Shown: positions 40,589 to 49,232 of the stretch, one piece after another
How the letters are laid out: every line of letters begins with the position of its first letter
How positions within the stretch are numbered: position 1 is the stretch's first letter
Notes under the pieces: generated by a model
The model's database searches: none
The model's input: the letters and a program-made list of their open reading frames with translations, nothing else
What the model was told of the DNA's origin: nothing
Position numbers and translations under genes: made by a program
Assembly: GCF_040372805.1 (NCBI RefSeq)
Contig: NZ_BAABWJ010000002.1
Location: forward strand, 1-64,000
DNA from: Pseudoteredinibacter isoporae_A
GTDB taxonomy: Bacteria > Pseudomonadota > Gammaproteobacteria > Pseudomonadales > Cellvibrionaceae
Direction of reading: 5' to 3'
DNA: 64,000 nucleotides

Positions 40589-41224
40589 TCAGGCCGTAGG
40601 TTTCTGAGCAAAGTGCATCCAACGTTGGTTGAATTCCTCAAAAGCTGTCAAAAGGGCCCGGTATTTTTCTGCTGATTGTTCAAGCTCAGCGAGGGCGTGG
40701 CAACAGGCTTCCAAGGTAGAAAGCTGGCCCTCTTTAGGGGCTTTACGAATGCGGTATTGACCAATTTCATGAGCACGTGCTGTAAAACGGGGTAGCTGCA
40801 ATAAAGCCGGGTTCAACTGAAGCATTTTGTAGGTTTTACGCCAAGTACCATCCAGTACCCAGAGGCGGATAGGCTGCATGTCAGTATTGTCATCGGACGA
40901 TGTGAACTCTCTTGAGGTTTCAGTCGAGGGAACATTGTGCGGCTCGGATACATCATCGCTTGGGTAGAGCAAGATATCTTGATAACCGTGGTTACTGAGT
41001 GTTTGTTCCAGCAAAGGGAAGTCTTCCCCGACCCACGTCGACATTCTCTGTAAACTCAGTTGTAACAGAATAGCGCTACCTTTTGGGTGTTGGCTTTCTT
41101 TCGGGTGTTGCAACAAATGAACGTGCACTACATTGTTAACTGGCGTGATCAGATCGCACAAACAGCTACGCTGCGGGCGCTGGCATTGCGAGCAGCGGAT
41201 GCGTGTGTGATGGGCTTCAGTCAT
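40589..41224 (-). CDS. tapT: DTW-domain protein, tRNA-uridine aminocarboxypropyltransferase-like
   Basis: A 211-residue protein. The N-terminal zinc-type cluster CSQCQRPQRSCLC, the motif LWVLDGTWRKTYKML (the DTW signature, here with DGTW) and FTARAHEIGQYRIRKAPKEGQLSTLE are characteristic of the DTW family, whose member TapT makes the acp3U47 modification in tRNA using S-adenosylmethionine. A variable acidic insert lies near residues 85-110. It is cytoplasmic and divergent from the DUF599 gene. The family call is firm; the TapT assignment rests on general similarity. Confidence 0.85.
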   Translation of the reverse strand: MTEAHHTRIRCSQCQRPQRSCLCDLITPVNNVVHVHLLQHPKESQHPKGSAILLQLSLQRMSTWVGEDFPLLEQTLSNHGYQDILLYPSDDVSEPHNVPSTETSREFTSSDDNTDMQPIRLWVLDGTWRKTYKMLQLNPALLQLPRFTARAHEIGQYRIRKAPKEGQLSTLEACCHALAELEQSAEKYRALLTAFEEFNQRWMHFAQKPTA

Positions 41225-41318
41225 CGGGGGGAATTCTCAGTGGTAGCGCTTTATGTGAAGGCAGTATGCTAACATAGCTCAGGCTGGAGCAAAGACGTTC
41301 CAGTGTTCTGGCAAGGTA

Positions 41319-42098
41319 ATGAGTTTACGGTTCTCTATGGAAATCCTCGCATTTATCAAACTCCATGATGTACTGGCATTGATGTGGTTACTGGGAGGCT
41401 GGTTTGCCTACACCCGTTTTGCCAAGAGAAAAGCCAAGACCACAGACTGCTTGGCTTCCGTGTTGCATCGCTATCGGGTCGATTGGATGGAGCGCCTGCT
41501 CAGTCGAGAACAACGTGTGGCAGATGCAGCTCTATTGGCCAATATTGAACGCAATGTGAGTTTTTTCGCTTCGACAACGTTGTTGGTTCTCGCGGGTTTG
41601 GTAACGGCCTTGGCCGCCGCCGATAAAGTGCAGCTAACCCTTGAATTGTTGCCGTTTGCCTCATCGGTGAGTACTCAAGAGCTTGAATTGAAGTTTCTGA
41701 TTCTGATCAGCATTTTTATCTATGCCTTCTTCACCTTTACCTGGTCCCTGCGTCAGTTTGGATTCGTGTCGGTGTTATTGGGGGCTGCTCCCCAACTGGA
41801 TGACGACAGTGAAAACCCCGCTGCAATCCGGCGCTATGCGAAATACACGGCGAAAGTTCTGGACCAGGCCGGTCACAGCTTTAACTACGGTTTGCGGTCT
41901 TACTATTTTGCGCTGGCCAGCATGGCCTGGTTTATCGATGCGCGTTTAATGGCGTTCTCGGTCACGGTCGTCATTATCGTATTGTATATTCGCGAGTTTC
42001 GCTCCAGCAGTTTGAGTGCCATGCTCAACATTGATGAAGGTTTTGAGGGCGAGCGCGAAAATGTGGAAGCGGTCAGCAAGAACGTCAATCGGGGTTAA
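41319..42098 (+). CDS. DUF599 membrane protein
   Basis: A 259-residue inner-membrane protein with four hydrophobic segments (about 13-30, 82-105, 128-150, 195-230). The patterns LHDVLALMWLLGGWFAYTRFA, NIERNVSFFASTTLLVLAGL and FTFTWSLRQFGFVSVLLGA identify DUF599, a widespread family without known function. Start ATG at 41319 is very close to AAGG; an in-frame ATG at 41337 (MEILAFIKLHD) would match the usual family N-terminus better. It is convergent with the GIY-YIG gene, 5 bp from its stop. Confidence 0.85.
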   Translation: MSLRFSMEILAFIKLHDVLALMWLLGGWFAYTRFAKRKAKTTDCLASVLHRYRVDWMERLLSREQRVADAALLANIERNVSFFASTTLLVLAGLVTALAAADKVQLTLELLPFASSVSTQELELKFLILISIFIYAFFTFTWSLRQFGFVSVLLGAAPQLDDDSENPAAIRRYAKYTAKVLDQAGHSFNYGLRSYYFALASMAWFIDARLMAFSVTVVIIVLYIREFRSSSLSAMLNIDEGFEGERENVEAVSKNVNRG

Positions 42099-42103
42099 AG
42101 CCA

Positions 42104-42367
42104 TCAGGCGGCGAGCCCTTGAATCAAGGCGAGCTTTTCGGGGCGTTTAAGCTGCTTGATCGCGTATTCCCGCTGAGCCGCGCTGCGTTTGTCGTGCGGG
42201 TATTCCATCCAAACTATTTTCAACGGCCGGCGTGTGCGAAAGTACTTTGCGCCTTTTCCACTCGAGTGTTGTTGCCAGCGACGCAGTAAATGATTGCTAA
42301 TGCCGGTATACAAGCTACCGTCCTCGCACTCGATGATGTACACCCACCAAGCGTCCTCAGTTGGCAT
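42104..42367 (-). CDS. GIY-YIG nuclease-family protein (UPF0213 type)
   Basis: An 87-residue single-domain protein. It starts WWVYIIECEDGSLYTGIS, the GIY-YIG motif in the form VYI/YTG, then LRRWQQHSSGKGAKYFRTRRPLKIVWMEY and the catalytic Glu in AAQREYAIK. Standalone members such as YhbQ are structure-specific or broad nucleases with limited characterisation. Its start overlaps the end of the DnaJ-domain gene by 11 bp, so the two are co-translated. Confidence 0.9.
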   Translation of the reverse strand: MPTEDAWWVYIIECEDGSLYTGISNHLLRRWQQHSSGKGAKYFRTRRPLKIVWMEYPHDKRSAAQREYAIKQLKRPEKLALIQGLAA

Positions 42368-42830
42368 CGTCCAGCTCTTCCAGCAAGAGGTCTTTAGCCT
42401 GATTTAGCATGGCGGCTAAATAATCACTGCCGCCTTGATCCGGGTGGTTCTTCTGCATCAATTTGCGATGGGCCTGGACGATGTCGTCGCGATTCGGCTC
42501 GCCGGAAAGATTCAGGATTTGCAGGGCCTGCTGTCGATCGATCTGAGTATCGGTTTGGGGCTGGTTTGGTTGGGATTGATCCATCTGATTGAGTTTTCGT
42601 TGCATGAACCACAAGCCGAACTGGCGGAGAAACGGCACACTCAGTGCCAGCAGGCCGCCGATCCAGTGCAGCCTTCCGGTTAGAGCCATCGCCACAACGG
42701 CAGCAACCGTTGCCCACAGCAACCAGCCTGTGACCAGACGCTTACGCTCAGGCTTGGGGGTACTGATAAAACGATTGCGCAGATACCAGGCCAAAAAAAT
42801 CAGGGCCACTAAAATAATGAGTTTTGCCAT
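42357..42830 (-). CDS. Membrane-anchored J-domain protein
   Basis: A 157-residue protein with two N-terminal membrane helices (about 2-17 and 35-70, from the ATG at 42830), then a short linker rich in Gln and Pro, then a C-terminal J domain: QQALQILNLSGEPNRDDIVQ and LMQKNHPDQGGSDY with the HPD triad. C-terminal J domains on membrane anchors recruit DnaK to the inner membrane (DjlA-like idea, but the layout differs). The upstream TTG at 42854 is possible. It overlaps the GIY-YIG gene. Confidence 0.85.
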   Translation of the reverse strand: MAKLIILVALIFLAWYLRNRFISTPKPERKRLVTGWLLWATVAAVVAMALTGRLHWIGGLLALSVPFLRQFGLWFMQRKLNQMDQSQPNQPQTDTQIDRQQALQILNLSGEPNRDDIVQAHRKLMQKNHPDQGGSDYLAAMLNQAKDLLLEELDDAN

Positions 42831-42936
42831 GGAGGGTGATGTTCCTAAGTTCAAGCGGGATCAGGTCTAAATTCTGCCCGATCGGTTCGCTAAAAACTAG
42901 GGGTAGAACCTTCGCGCCCTCTGGCTCGGTGTCTTA

Positions 42937-44877
42937 CTAACTTGGTTCTGGCTCGTTTTGGCGATGTTTATTGGGGGCGGGTGGTTTGGCGGTGCGTACG
43001 CAATTTCGCCCTTCACGCTTGGCTTGATACAGCGCCTGGTCGGCGGCATTGAGGAGATCGAGGGGTTGATGGTCAGGCCCGGGTGTCAGGCCGCAGACCC
43101 CGATGCTGATGGTGATCGACAGTTCAGTATCCTGATACCACAGGTCATCATCCTCGACATTCTGCCGTAATTGCTCGGCAAGACGGGAAGCCTGTTGGCT
43201 GCTGCTGTCACTCAAAATAATAATGAATTCTTCGCCGCCGTAGCGGCAAACGATATCGCTCCCCCGTTTAAAATGCGTCAGCAGGGAATTGGCAATGCGG
43301 CGTAAAATTTCATCGCCTGCAGAATGACCGTGTTGATCATTGATCAACTTGAAGTGATCGACGTCGATCAACATCAGGCAGAGATTCTTTTGATCTCGTC
43401 GCGAGCGCTGCCATTCAGAAATAAACTGCCGGTCAAAGTACATCCGATTAAAGACCGAGGTTAAACCGTCAGTGACCGAGAGGTCTCGCAGCTCCCGATT
43501 TGCTCGGGTCAATTCTTGCTGGGTGAGCAACAGTTCTTGATTTTTCAGGTGCAGATCAGAGACGCGTTTTTGAACTTCATCACTCAGTCCCTGGGACAAT
43601 CGAGAGGCCACCTTACTGGCGCGGGCGAGTTTCTGGCTCTGGGTAAGCCCCTGGGCAATCACCAAGAAGACCAGAGAGGCGAGAAAAAACTGATTGTTGG
43701 CAACCCAACCCAGATACTCTGCCAGTTCAATATGCACGGAAATCAACAACGGAGCGACATACAGGGCGATACGGCGCGCGTACATCAGACGGTTACTCAG
43801 GACTTTATACAGAAGATACAGCACCAATAGATACTGCAGCCCAGAGAAAAATACCAGAGCGATAATCCACTCGCGGCTGTATTCGGCCGGCAGTAAAAAG
43901 AAGGGCAGGCTGAGAACAATGGCAATGACGAGATTGCTTTTTACAAAGCGGTGCGTGAAAAAGTGTTGGCGGAAACTGTTGTGCACGAACCCCACCGCTA
44001 AGGCGCCACCGATCATGATAGTACTGTGCAGCAAACTGAAGGCGAGTCGGTAGCCGGTATCACTGTTGCTGTTGTCTATATTGATAAAAAAATTATCCAG
44101 CGCGGCTTTACTCAAGGCGATCAATACTGCGGCACTGCCTATCCAAAGGTAGGAACGGTTACGACTGCCCGATACCGAGGTGCCAATGGCGTAAAGGCCA
44201 AAGCTAAAAATGATGGCGACAATGAATCCCTGACAGAGAAGCTGCAGTTGCTCGATTCCTTGCAGTGATTTGCTGTGGCCCAGAATAGGGGGTTGGCAGA
44301 GTCCGGGAGTGGGGCTGCTGAAACCGGCACTTTGAATCATTAATTCGTAGTGACTCGGGCCGGGTTTGATATTGAGGTGCGTGTGGAACTGCCCAAGTTC
44401 AGCGCGGTAATTCTGGGGATCAGATGATACCTTACCCACTTCCAGAATCGGGTCGAATTGCTGGTTTTCCTGTCCGAGAGGATAAAAGTACACCTTGGCA
44501 CTATTACAGACATAGCGCAGGCTAAGACTCAGGTTTTGTCGAAAGCTCTCTTCAGGAAGCTTCAAGCGCAGGCGATAACTGCCCAGATTTTGACGCGTGC
44601 CACGAAGCTGTTGCTGGCCGGCAAAATAGTGGGGCAGGCTGACAGTTTCTTGGGACGAGCGCTCATGAGTTACGCCGGGTTCCAGCAATTGATTCGGATA
44701 CCAGCGCCAATGCTGATCCAGTTTAATGGCTTGAAAATCCCATTCGCTGAGATCGAGTTCCTGAAACGGTGCGGTAATGGGAAAGGATTCAGAGGAACGA
44801 ACCTTGGCGTAAGGTTGCAAAGTAGCCAGCAGCGCGATAATGATGGCAACCATTAATGGCCAAAGGTCCCTGATCAT
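42937..44877 (-). CDS. Diguanylate cyclase with 7TMR-DISM sensor
   Basis: A 646-residue protein. After an N-terminal membrane segment (about 5-22) comes a periplasmic jelly-roll region (WDFQAIKLDQHWRWYPNQLL, YRLRLKLPEESF), seven hydrophobic helices (about 215-430), a coiled coil (LSDEVQKRVSDLHLKNQELL) and a GGDEF domain: LSVTDGLTSVFNRMYFD, LIDVDHFKLINDQHGHSAGD and CRYGGEEF. The inhibitory site RGSD lies five residues before GGEEF, so product feedback is expected. It should make c-di-GMP in response to a periplasmic ligand. ATG at 44877 is chosen because the 34 residues further upstream are not membrane-like. Confidence 0.9.
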   Translation of the reverse strand: MIRDLWPLMVAIIIALLATLQPYAKVRSSESFPITAPFQELDLSEWDFQAIKLDQHWRWYPNQLLEPGVTHERSSQETVSLPHYFAGQQQLRGTRQNLGSYRLRLKLPEESFRQNLSLSLRYVCNSAKVYFYPLGQENQQFDPILEVGKVSSDPQNYRAELGQFHTHLNIKPGPSHYELMIQSAGFSSPTPGLCQPPILGHSKSLQGIEQLQLLCQGFIVAIIFSFGLYAIGTSVSGSRNRSYLWIGSAAVLIALSKAALDNFFINIDNSNSDTGYRLAFSLLHSTIMIGGALAVGFVHNSFRQHFFTHRFVKSNLVIAIVLSLPFFLLPAEYSREWIIALVFFSGLQYLLVLYLLYKVLSNRLMYARRIALYVAPLLISVHIELAEYLGWVANNQFFLASLVFLVIAQGLTQSQKLARASKVASRLSQGLSDEVQKRVSDLHLKNQELLLTQQELTRANRELRDLSVTDGLTSVFNRMYFDRQFISEWQRSRRDQKNLCLMLIDVDHFKLINDQHGHSAGDEILRRIANSLLTHFKRGSDIVCRYGGEEFIIILSDSSSQQASRLAEQLRQNVEDDDLWYQDTELSITISIGVCGLTPGPDHQPLDLLNAADQALYQAKREGRNCVRTAKPPAPNKHRQNEPEPS

Positions 44878-45074
44878 TACGCTAATTATCCGTATGTCGC
44901 TCTGATGGGTGTGGTGATTATTTAAACAGGAGCGCATCTTGGCATGTCGGGCATGACTATACAAGATTGAAGTGTGCACTGTGTCACATAGGAGGCAGCT
45001 TATCCTTTGGTGATAATAAGCGTCAGTGGGCCCTAACTTCGCGGTATTTGAGATTTTTGAAGACGTTCGAGCAT

Positions 45075-46544
45075 CTAGTCGGGTTTGTCTGAACTCAGTT
45101 CCAGATTCAATCCCAATGCGGCCAGTTGCTCTTGTTCCTGCTTCAGGTTTTTACTCGTAAGGGGGTGCTCGTCCAGGTTTTCAACCCACAATGTAATGGT
45201 GTCACCGTTTCTTTTCAGATGAACGCCCAAAGACAGATCCTGACGTTTACGATGCAGCAGTATGGCCAGGCGCAGACACAGCAGGCAGGCGCTTAGATTA
45301 TTCGGCAGATTGTCGGCCAAGGTCAGCGGGAGCTTTTTGCGTTGCAGGCGCAGCAGTTGGGCAATCCAGTGTTGCTCCAGGCGGCTGAAACCGGCCATAT
45401 CGCTGTGGCGAATCAGATAGTGACCGTGCAGGTGGTAATCGTTATGAGCAATGGTTAAACCAATTTCGTGAACCATGGCTGCCCAGTGCAGCAGTTGTGC
45501 AGGGCGAATGAGTTTATGGTATTCCTCTTCGAGGGGCAGTTCTTTGAGGAGAGCTTGAGAAAAGGCACTGATGCGTTCAGCCTGGGCGAGATCGACTCGG
45601 TATTGTTTGGTCATTTTAGCGATTGTCTGATCGCGAATATCCCGCTCGCTCATCCGCCCGACAATATCGTAGATTAACCCTTCTTTCAGGGCGGCATCCG
45701 AGACGTGCATGCTGTCGATGTGCAACTGGTCGAAAATGGCTTTCAAAATTGCAACGCCAGCGGGCAACACCTCTCGGCGCAATTTGGCGAGTTCACCGCT
45801 GGCATTAATGCCGTTGACGCTCACATCCAAATACAAAGCGCTCAAGCGCTCCCGGTCTATGTAGGCATTGTTTCCGTCACTAATATAGTTGGCTACCGCT
45901 TTTACGGTACCAGAGGCACCGAAGCAAATATCCCAGCCGCATTGACGGTAGTTACGGCTGATTACTTCCAGTTCTGCACAGGCGGCCAGGTAGGCATTAT
46001 TCATGGCCTTTGCCGAGCAACCGTCGGAAAAATAGCGTTGGCTGAAAGTGACGCAACCGAGGCTCAAGCTTTCGAGAAGTAACGGCGTTTGCAGGTGTCC
46101 GACAATAAACTCTGTACTGCCGCCACCGATGTCCACCACCAGAGTTTGGCCTTGTTGTTGGGGGATAGAGTGGCTGACTCCCTGATACACCAAGCGGGCT
46201 TCTTCATAACCAGAAATGGTTTCGATGGGGTGTCCGAGTGCATCCTGAGCGATTTTTAAGAACTCACTGTTGTCTGCACTGCGAAGAGCTTTGGTGCCCA
46301 CAGCACGGACACTGGATGCGGGGAATTCGGCCAAACGTTCGCGAAAACAGGCCAGGCAATCCAAGGCCCGTGCTTTTGCATCTTCCGCAAGATCGCCATC
46401 GCTGCTGATACCTCGTGCGATTTGAACCATCTCTTTCACACGATCAATCACCGTCAAACTGCCATCCTGCTCTTGGGCGATGATCATATGAAAACTGTTG
46501 GAGCCCAGATCAATGGCGGCATAATAGCGAGGTGTGTCTGTCAT
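45075..46544 (-). CDS. ppx: Exopolyphosphatase / guanosine pentaphosphatase (Ppx/GppA)
   Basis: A 489-residue member of the Ppx/GppA family, of normal length. The N-terminal ASKHA fold begins YYAAIDLGSNSFHMIIA (phosphate loop 1), then VRAVGTKALRSADN, VVDIGGGSTEFIVG (phosphate loop 2) and SLSLGCVTFSQRYF; the C-terminal HD-like helical domain follows (HWAAMVHEIGLTIAHNDYHLHGHYLI). It releases phosphate from polyphosphate or converts pppGpp to ppGpp; eye inspection cannot separate the two. ATG at 46544 gives the family N-terminus; a longer frame begins at 46598. It is divergent from the GGDEF-EAL gene. Confidence 0.93.
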   Translation of the reverse strand: MTDTPRYYAAIDLGSNSFHMIIAQEQDGSLTVIDRVKEMVQIARGISSDGDLAEDAKARALDCLACFRERLAEFPASSVRAVGTKALRSADNSEFLKIAQDALGHPIETISGYEEARLVYQGVSHSIPQQQGQTLVVDIGGGSTEFIVGHLQTPLLLESLSLGCVTFSQRYFSDGCSAKAMNNAYLAACAELEVISRNYRQCGWDICFGASGTVKAVANYISDGNNAYIDRERLSALYLDVSVNGINASGELAKLRREVLPAGVAILKAIFDQLHIDSMHVSDAALKEGLIYDIVGRMSERDIRDQTIAKMTKQYRVDLAQAERISAFSQALLKELPLEEEYHKLIRPAQLLHWAAMVHEIGLTIAHNDYHLHGHYLIRHSDMAGFSRLEQHWIAQLLRLQRKKLPLTLADNLPNNLSACLLCLRLAILLHRKRQDLSLGVHLKRNGDTITLWVENLDEHPLTSKNLKQEQEQLAALGLNLELSSDKPD

Positions 46545-46908
46545 ACGGCGTTGTTTGTATCCCTGAGAAAGTGGTAAGGATACTTTGCCTCGTGGCATTT
46601 GGCTATGCTGAGGGCGGTAGGGAAAGCTGTGGGGGGAGTGGGTTCGTCGATTGAAATTTATGCGTCATGTCGGGGTGATGGGTTTACGTTGGAGATTTCA
46701 GTTGGAAAAAACGGAAATTTACCGGGAATTACTCGGAAAAATGTCCTAGTCAATACAACTAATTGTGGTACTCTACGGCTCGCTAGACGTAGAGTTAGCG
46801 TTGCACAAGGCGTGAATTGTGCAAAAAACAAAATAGTTAATAGCCCACCTGCAGCGATGAAAAAGCAGCCATTTTATAATGGTGGGATAGCAGTTTATTG
46901 GAGTTCTC
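46545..46908 (+). other. Leader region with two perfect hairpins upstream of the GGDEF-EAL gene
   Basis: CTCTACG (46771-46777) pairs with CGTAGAG (46787-46793), and 7 bp later TTGCACAA (46801-46808) pairs with TTGTGCAA (46817-46824), which is followed by AAAAAAC. They may fold in the mRNA leader or act as DNA operators. A plus-strand open frame over this region has no family character and I do not call it a gene. Confidence 0.5.
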
Positions 46909-49146
46909 TTGGCTGAGCTTTCGCAAAAGCGATCAACTGCAGTACTATCGCTTACCCTAGGCAGTGTTATTATTTGCCTGGCTCTTTTGTTGACCCTGCT
47001 CAGTCACAATGCCTTTAAAACACACAGTCAAGATCATCAGCAGGCTACGGTCGATGCTCTGCAACAGCAGGAGCGACAGTCTGCCATCAAGCAGGTTAAG
47101 CAGCTGGCGCAAATGGCCGCACTGTCACTGCAATCTTCACCTCGGCACCCTTTTTTATCGAATAAAACCTCTGCTCCCATCACGCTTCAATATCAGCGCG
47201 TGTTGTCCCAATTAAATCAACTTGACGTGGTGCGAGGGGTTTTTTTAATCGACCAGAAACAATCGATTTTGCTGCCGCAAACAGACGCCGGGAAGGAGCT
47301 CGATAATTTACTGCAAGGGCAATATTCCACCTTGCTGACTCTGGACAATGGCCAGCAGTTTGCGAAAGACGCCGAGCACCGTTTATTGTTGCAGAATGTC
47401 GATAAGCTGGGGCAGGGCTTGTTCAATCTGGCGATCGAATTGGATTTGAGTCATCTACCTGGGAATGGCGTGGATATTAAGAGTCCGCCGGAACTCAGTT
47501 TGACCTGGTGGGTGCTGCTGATTATGTTTGCCATGTGTCTGGCCGCGGTGGCTTATTTTTCCTGGGTATTATCCCGCGGTGAGCACGCCTCATTGAATAC
47601 CTTGCGCCGCTACGCTCAAACCTTGGCCAAGGGGGACTATTTTTCAACTCTAAAACTCAACAATCGCGACCCGTTGAGTGATATGGCTTCGGCCCTGCAA
47701 AAAATCGGCGAGCACCTGCATGAGCAACAACGTCGATTAATTCGCTTGAGTTACCGCGACAGTTTGACGGGCTTGGCGAACCGGCATCAGTTTTTCAAAT
47801 GGCTGGCGGAGCAGCTAAAACATAATCAGGTCAGCGGCCAGCCATTCGCTCTGTTGATTATCGATCTCGATCAATTCAAGCGCGTCAACGATTCCCTCGG
47901 ACATGAAATTGGCGATGAAATTCTCTTGGAAATCGCTGGACGTTTGCGACAGGTAATTACCAGCTTTCATCGCGATTGTGCTGAAGATGAACTGGCCTAT
48001 CTGGCGCGGTTCAGTGGCGATGAGTTCGGTATTCTATTGCCGAAAATTGATGGCGGGCACGATGCGATCCTGTTGGCCCAACGTATTCAAGCCGCGATGC
48101 TGGAGCCGTTGCACAATGGCGAACACGTCTTGCATCTGGGCGCGAGCATCGGTATTTGCCTCTGCCCGGAAGACGGTAAAACACCCGAACTGTTATTAAA
48201 AAATGCCGAAATGGCGATGTACCAGGCCAAGGCGGCAGGACCGAATAATTTCCAGTTCTTTGCAGAGTTTATGAGCCTGTCGGCTATCAAGCGATTGAAT
48301 GTTGAGGTGGAATTGCAACACGCCTTCGACAATAAAGAGCTGCGCTTGTTTTATCAGCCCAAGTTCGATGTGCGTCGTCGCCAGATGGTTGGCAGTGAGG
48401 CGCTGTTACGTTGGCAGCATCCTCAGCGTGGTTTAATTGGACCGGACTATTTTCTGGACGTTGCCGAGCAAACAGCGTTGATTGCCCAGATTGGACGGTG
48501 GGTGACCCATGAAGTGTGTCGGCAACTCAGTGAGTGGCAAGGCAGTGATTTGGGCAATCTGTCCGTGGCATTAAATATTTCTGCGGCTGAATTCCAGTTG
48601 CGCGATGTGGTGGGGGATTTGCGGGACAGTTTGCATCGTTACCAGCTTGATCCGGCACTGCTGCAAATGGAGGTGACCGAGACCACCATTGCCAGCCAGG
48701 AAGATAAAATTGGCCGGGATCTTACGGCCATTCGCCGTCTGGGAGTGAAGGTGTGGATTGACGATTTCGGCACGGGTTATTCTTCCTTGGGTTATCTGAG
48801 ACGCTTTTCGGTTGACGGTGTCAAAATTGATCGCAGCTTTGTTCATGAGGTGGCTCATAACCCCGCCGATGCAGCGCTTTGCAGTGCCATTGTCGCCATG
48901 GCCAGCCAGCTACAACTTGATGTGGTGGCCGAAGGTGTCGAGGAGCGCGAGCAATTTAATCTGTTGCTTGAATCCGGCTGCTCCCAGGCCCAGGGTTTTT
49001 TCTATGCCCGTCCTATGTCTCCGGATGTGTTACACAAACAAGCCGGGCAATTATTGCAGCTGAGTGCACACAGCAATATGCAGTCCGTTCTGGTGGATGA
49101 TTCTCCCGATGGCGAAGAGGCCCCGTCTTCCGATTGCTTCGCCTAG
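46909..49146 (+). CDS. GGDEF-EAL c-di-GMP protein
   Basis: A 745-residue inner-membrane protein with TM1 about 13-33, a periplasmic sensor, TM2 about 198-220, a HAMP-like linker, a GGDEF domain (LSYRDSLTGLANRHQFF, LIIDLDQFKRVNDSLGHEIGD, ARFSGDEFGILL) and an EAL domain. The cyclase motif is SGDEF and the inhibitory RxxD is absent, so synthesis may still occur. The EAL domain keeps GSEALLRW, LNISAAEFQ, MEVTETT, IDDFGTGYSSLGYL, VKIDRSFV, EGVEE and QGFFYARPM, all the metal and catalytic residues, so it should degrade c-di-GMP. The TTG at 46909 has GGAG 7 nt upstream and is a convincing non-ATG start. Confidence 0.93.
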   Translation: MAELSQKRSTAVLSLTLGSVIICLALLLTLLSHNAFKTHSQDHQQATVDALQQQERQSAIKQVKQLAQMAALSLQSSPRHPFLSNKTSAPITLQYQRVLSQLNQLDVVRGVFLIDQKQSILLPQTDAGKELDNLLQGQYSTLLTLDNGQQFAKDAEHRLLLQNVDKLGQGLFNLAIELDLSHLPGNGVDIKSPPELSLTWWVLLIMFAMCLAAVAYFSWVLSRGEHASLNTLRRYAQTLAKGDYFSTLKLNNRDPLSDMASALQKIGEHLHEQQRRLIRLSYRDSLTGLANRHQFFKWLAEQLKHNQVSGQPFALLIIDLDQFKRVNDSLGHEIGDEILLEIAGRLRQVITSFHRDCAEDELAYLARFSGDEFGILLPKIDGGHDAILLAQRIQAAMLEPLHNGEHVLHLGASIGICLCPEDGKTPELLLKNAEMAMYQAKAAGPNNFQFFAEFMSLSAIKRLNVEVELQHAFDNKELRLFYQPKFDVRRRQMVGSEALLRWQHPQRGLIGPDYFLDVAEQTALIAQIGRWVTHEVCRQLSEWQGSDLGNLSVALNISAAEFQLRDVVGDLRDSLHRYQLDPALLQMEVTETTIASQEDKIGRDLTAIRRLGVKVWIDDFGTGYSSLGYLRRFSVDGVKIDRSFVHEVAHNPADAALCSAIVAMASQLQLDVVAEGVEEREQFNLLLESGCSQAQGFFYARPMSPDVLHKQAGQLLQLSAHSNMQSVLVDDSPDGEEAPSSDCFA

Positions 49147-49232
49147 GCCTGATCGCCAGGCATCACTTTAGGCTTTGCCAGCGCCCCGTTTTTTGGGACA
49201 ATAGGCCTCAACTAGCCTGATATACCCTCACA

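Noticed and set aside
46730..46900. Possible c-di-GMP-I (GEMM) riboswitch ahead of the GGDEF-EAL gene, because GGAAAAATGTC occurs at about 46735
   Set aside because: Only the first ten or so bases resemble the consensus; the conserved GCAAACC-like and CGCAAAGCC blocks and the tetraloop-receptor arrangement are missing.
46599..46916. Plus-strand open frame of 105 codons between ppx and the GGDEF-EAL gene
   Set aside because: It covers the leader hairpins, has no family character, no ribosome-binding site and runs into the strongly supported TTG start of the next gene.
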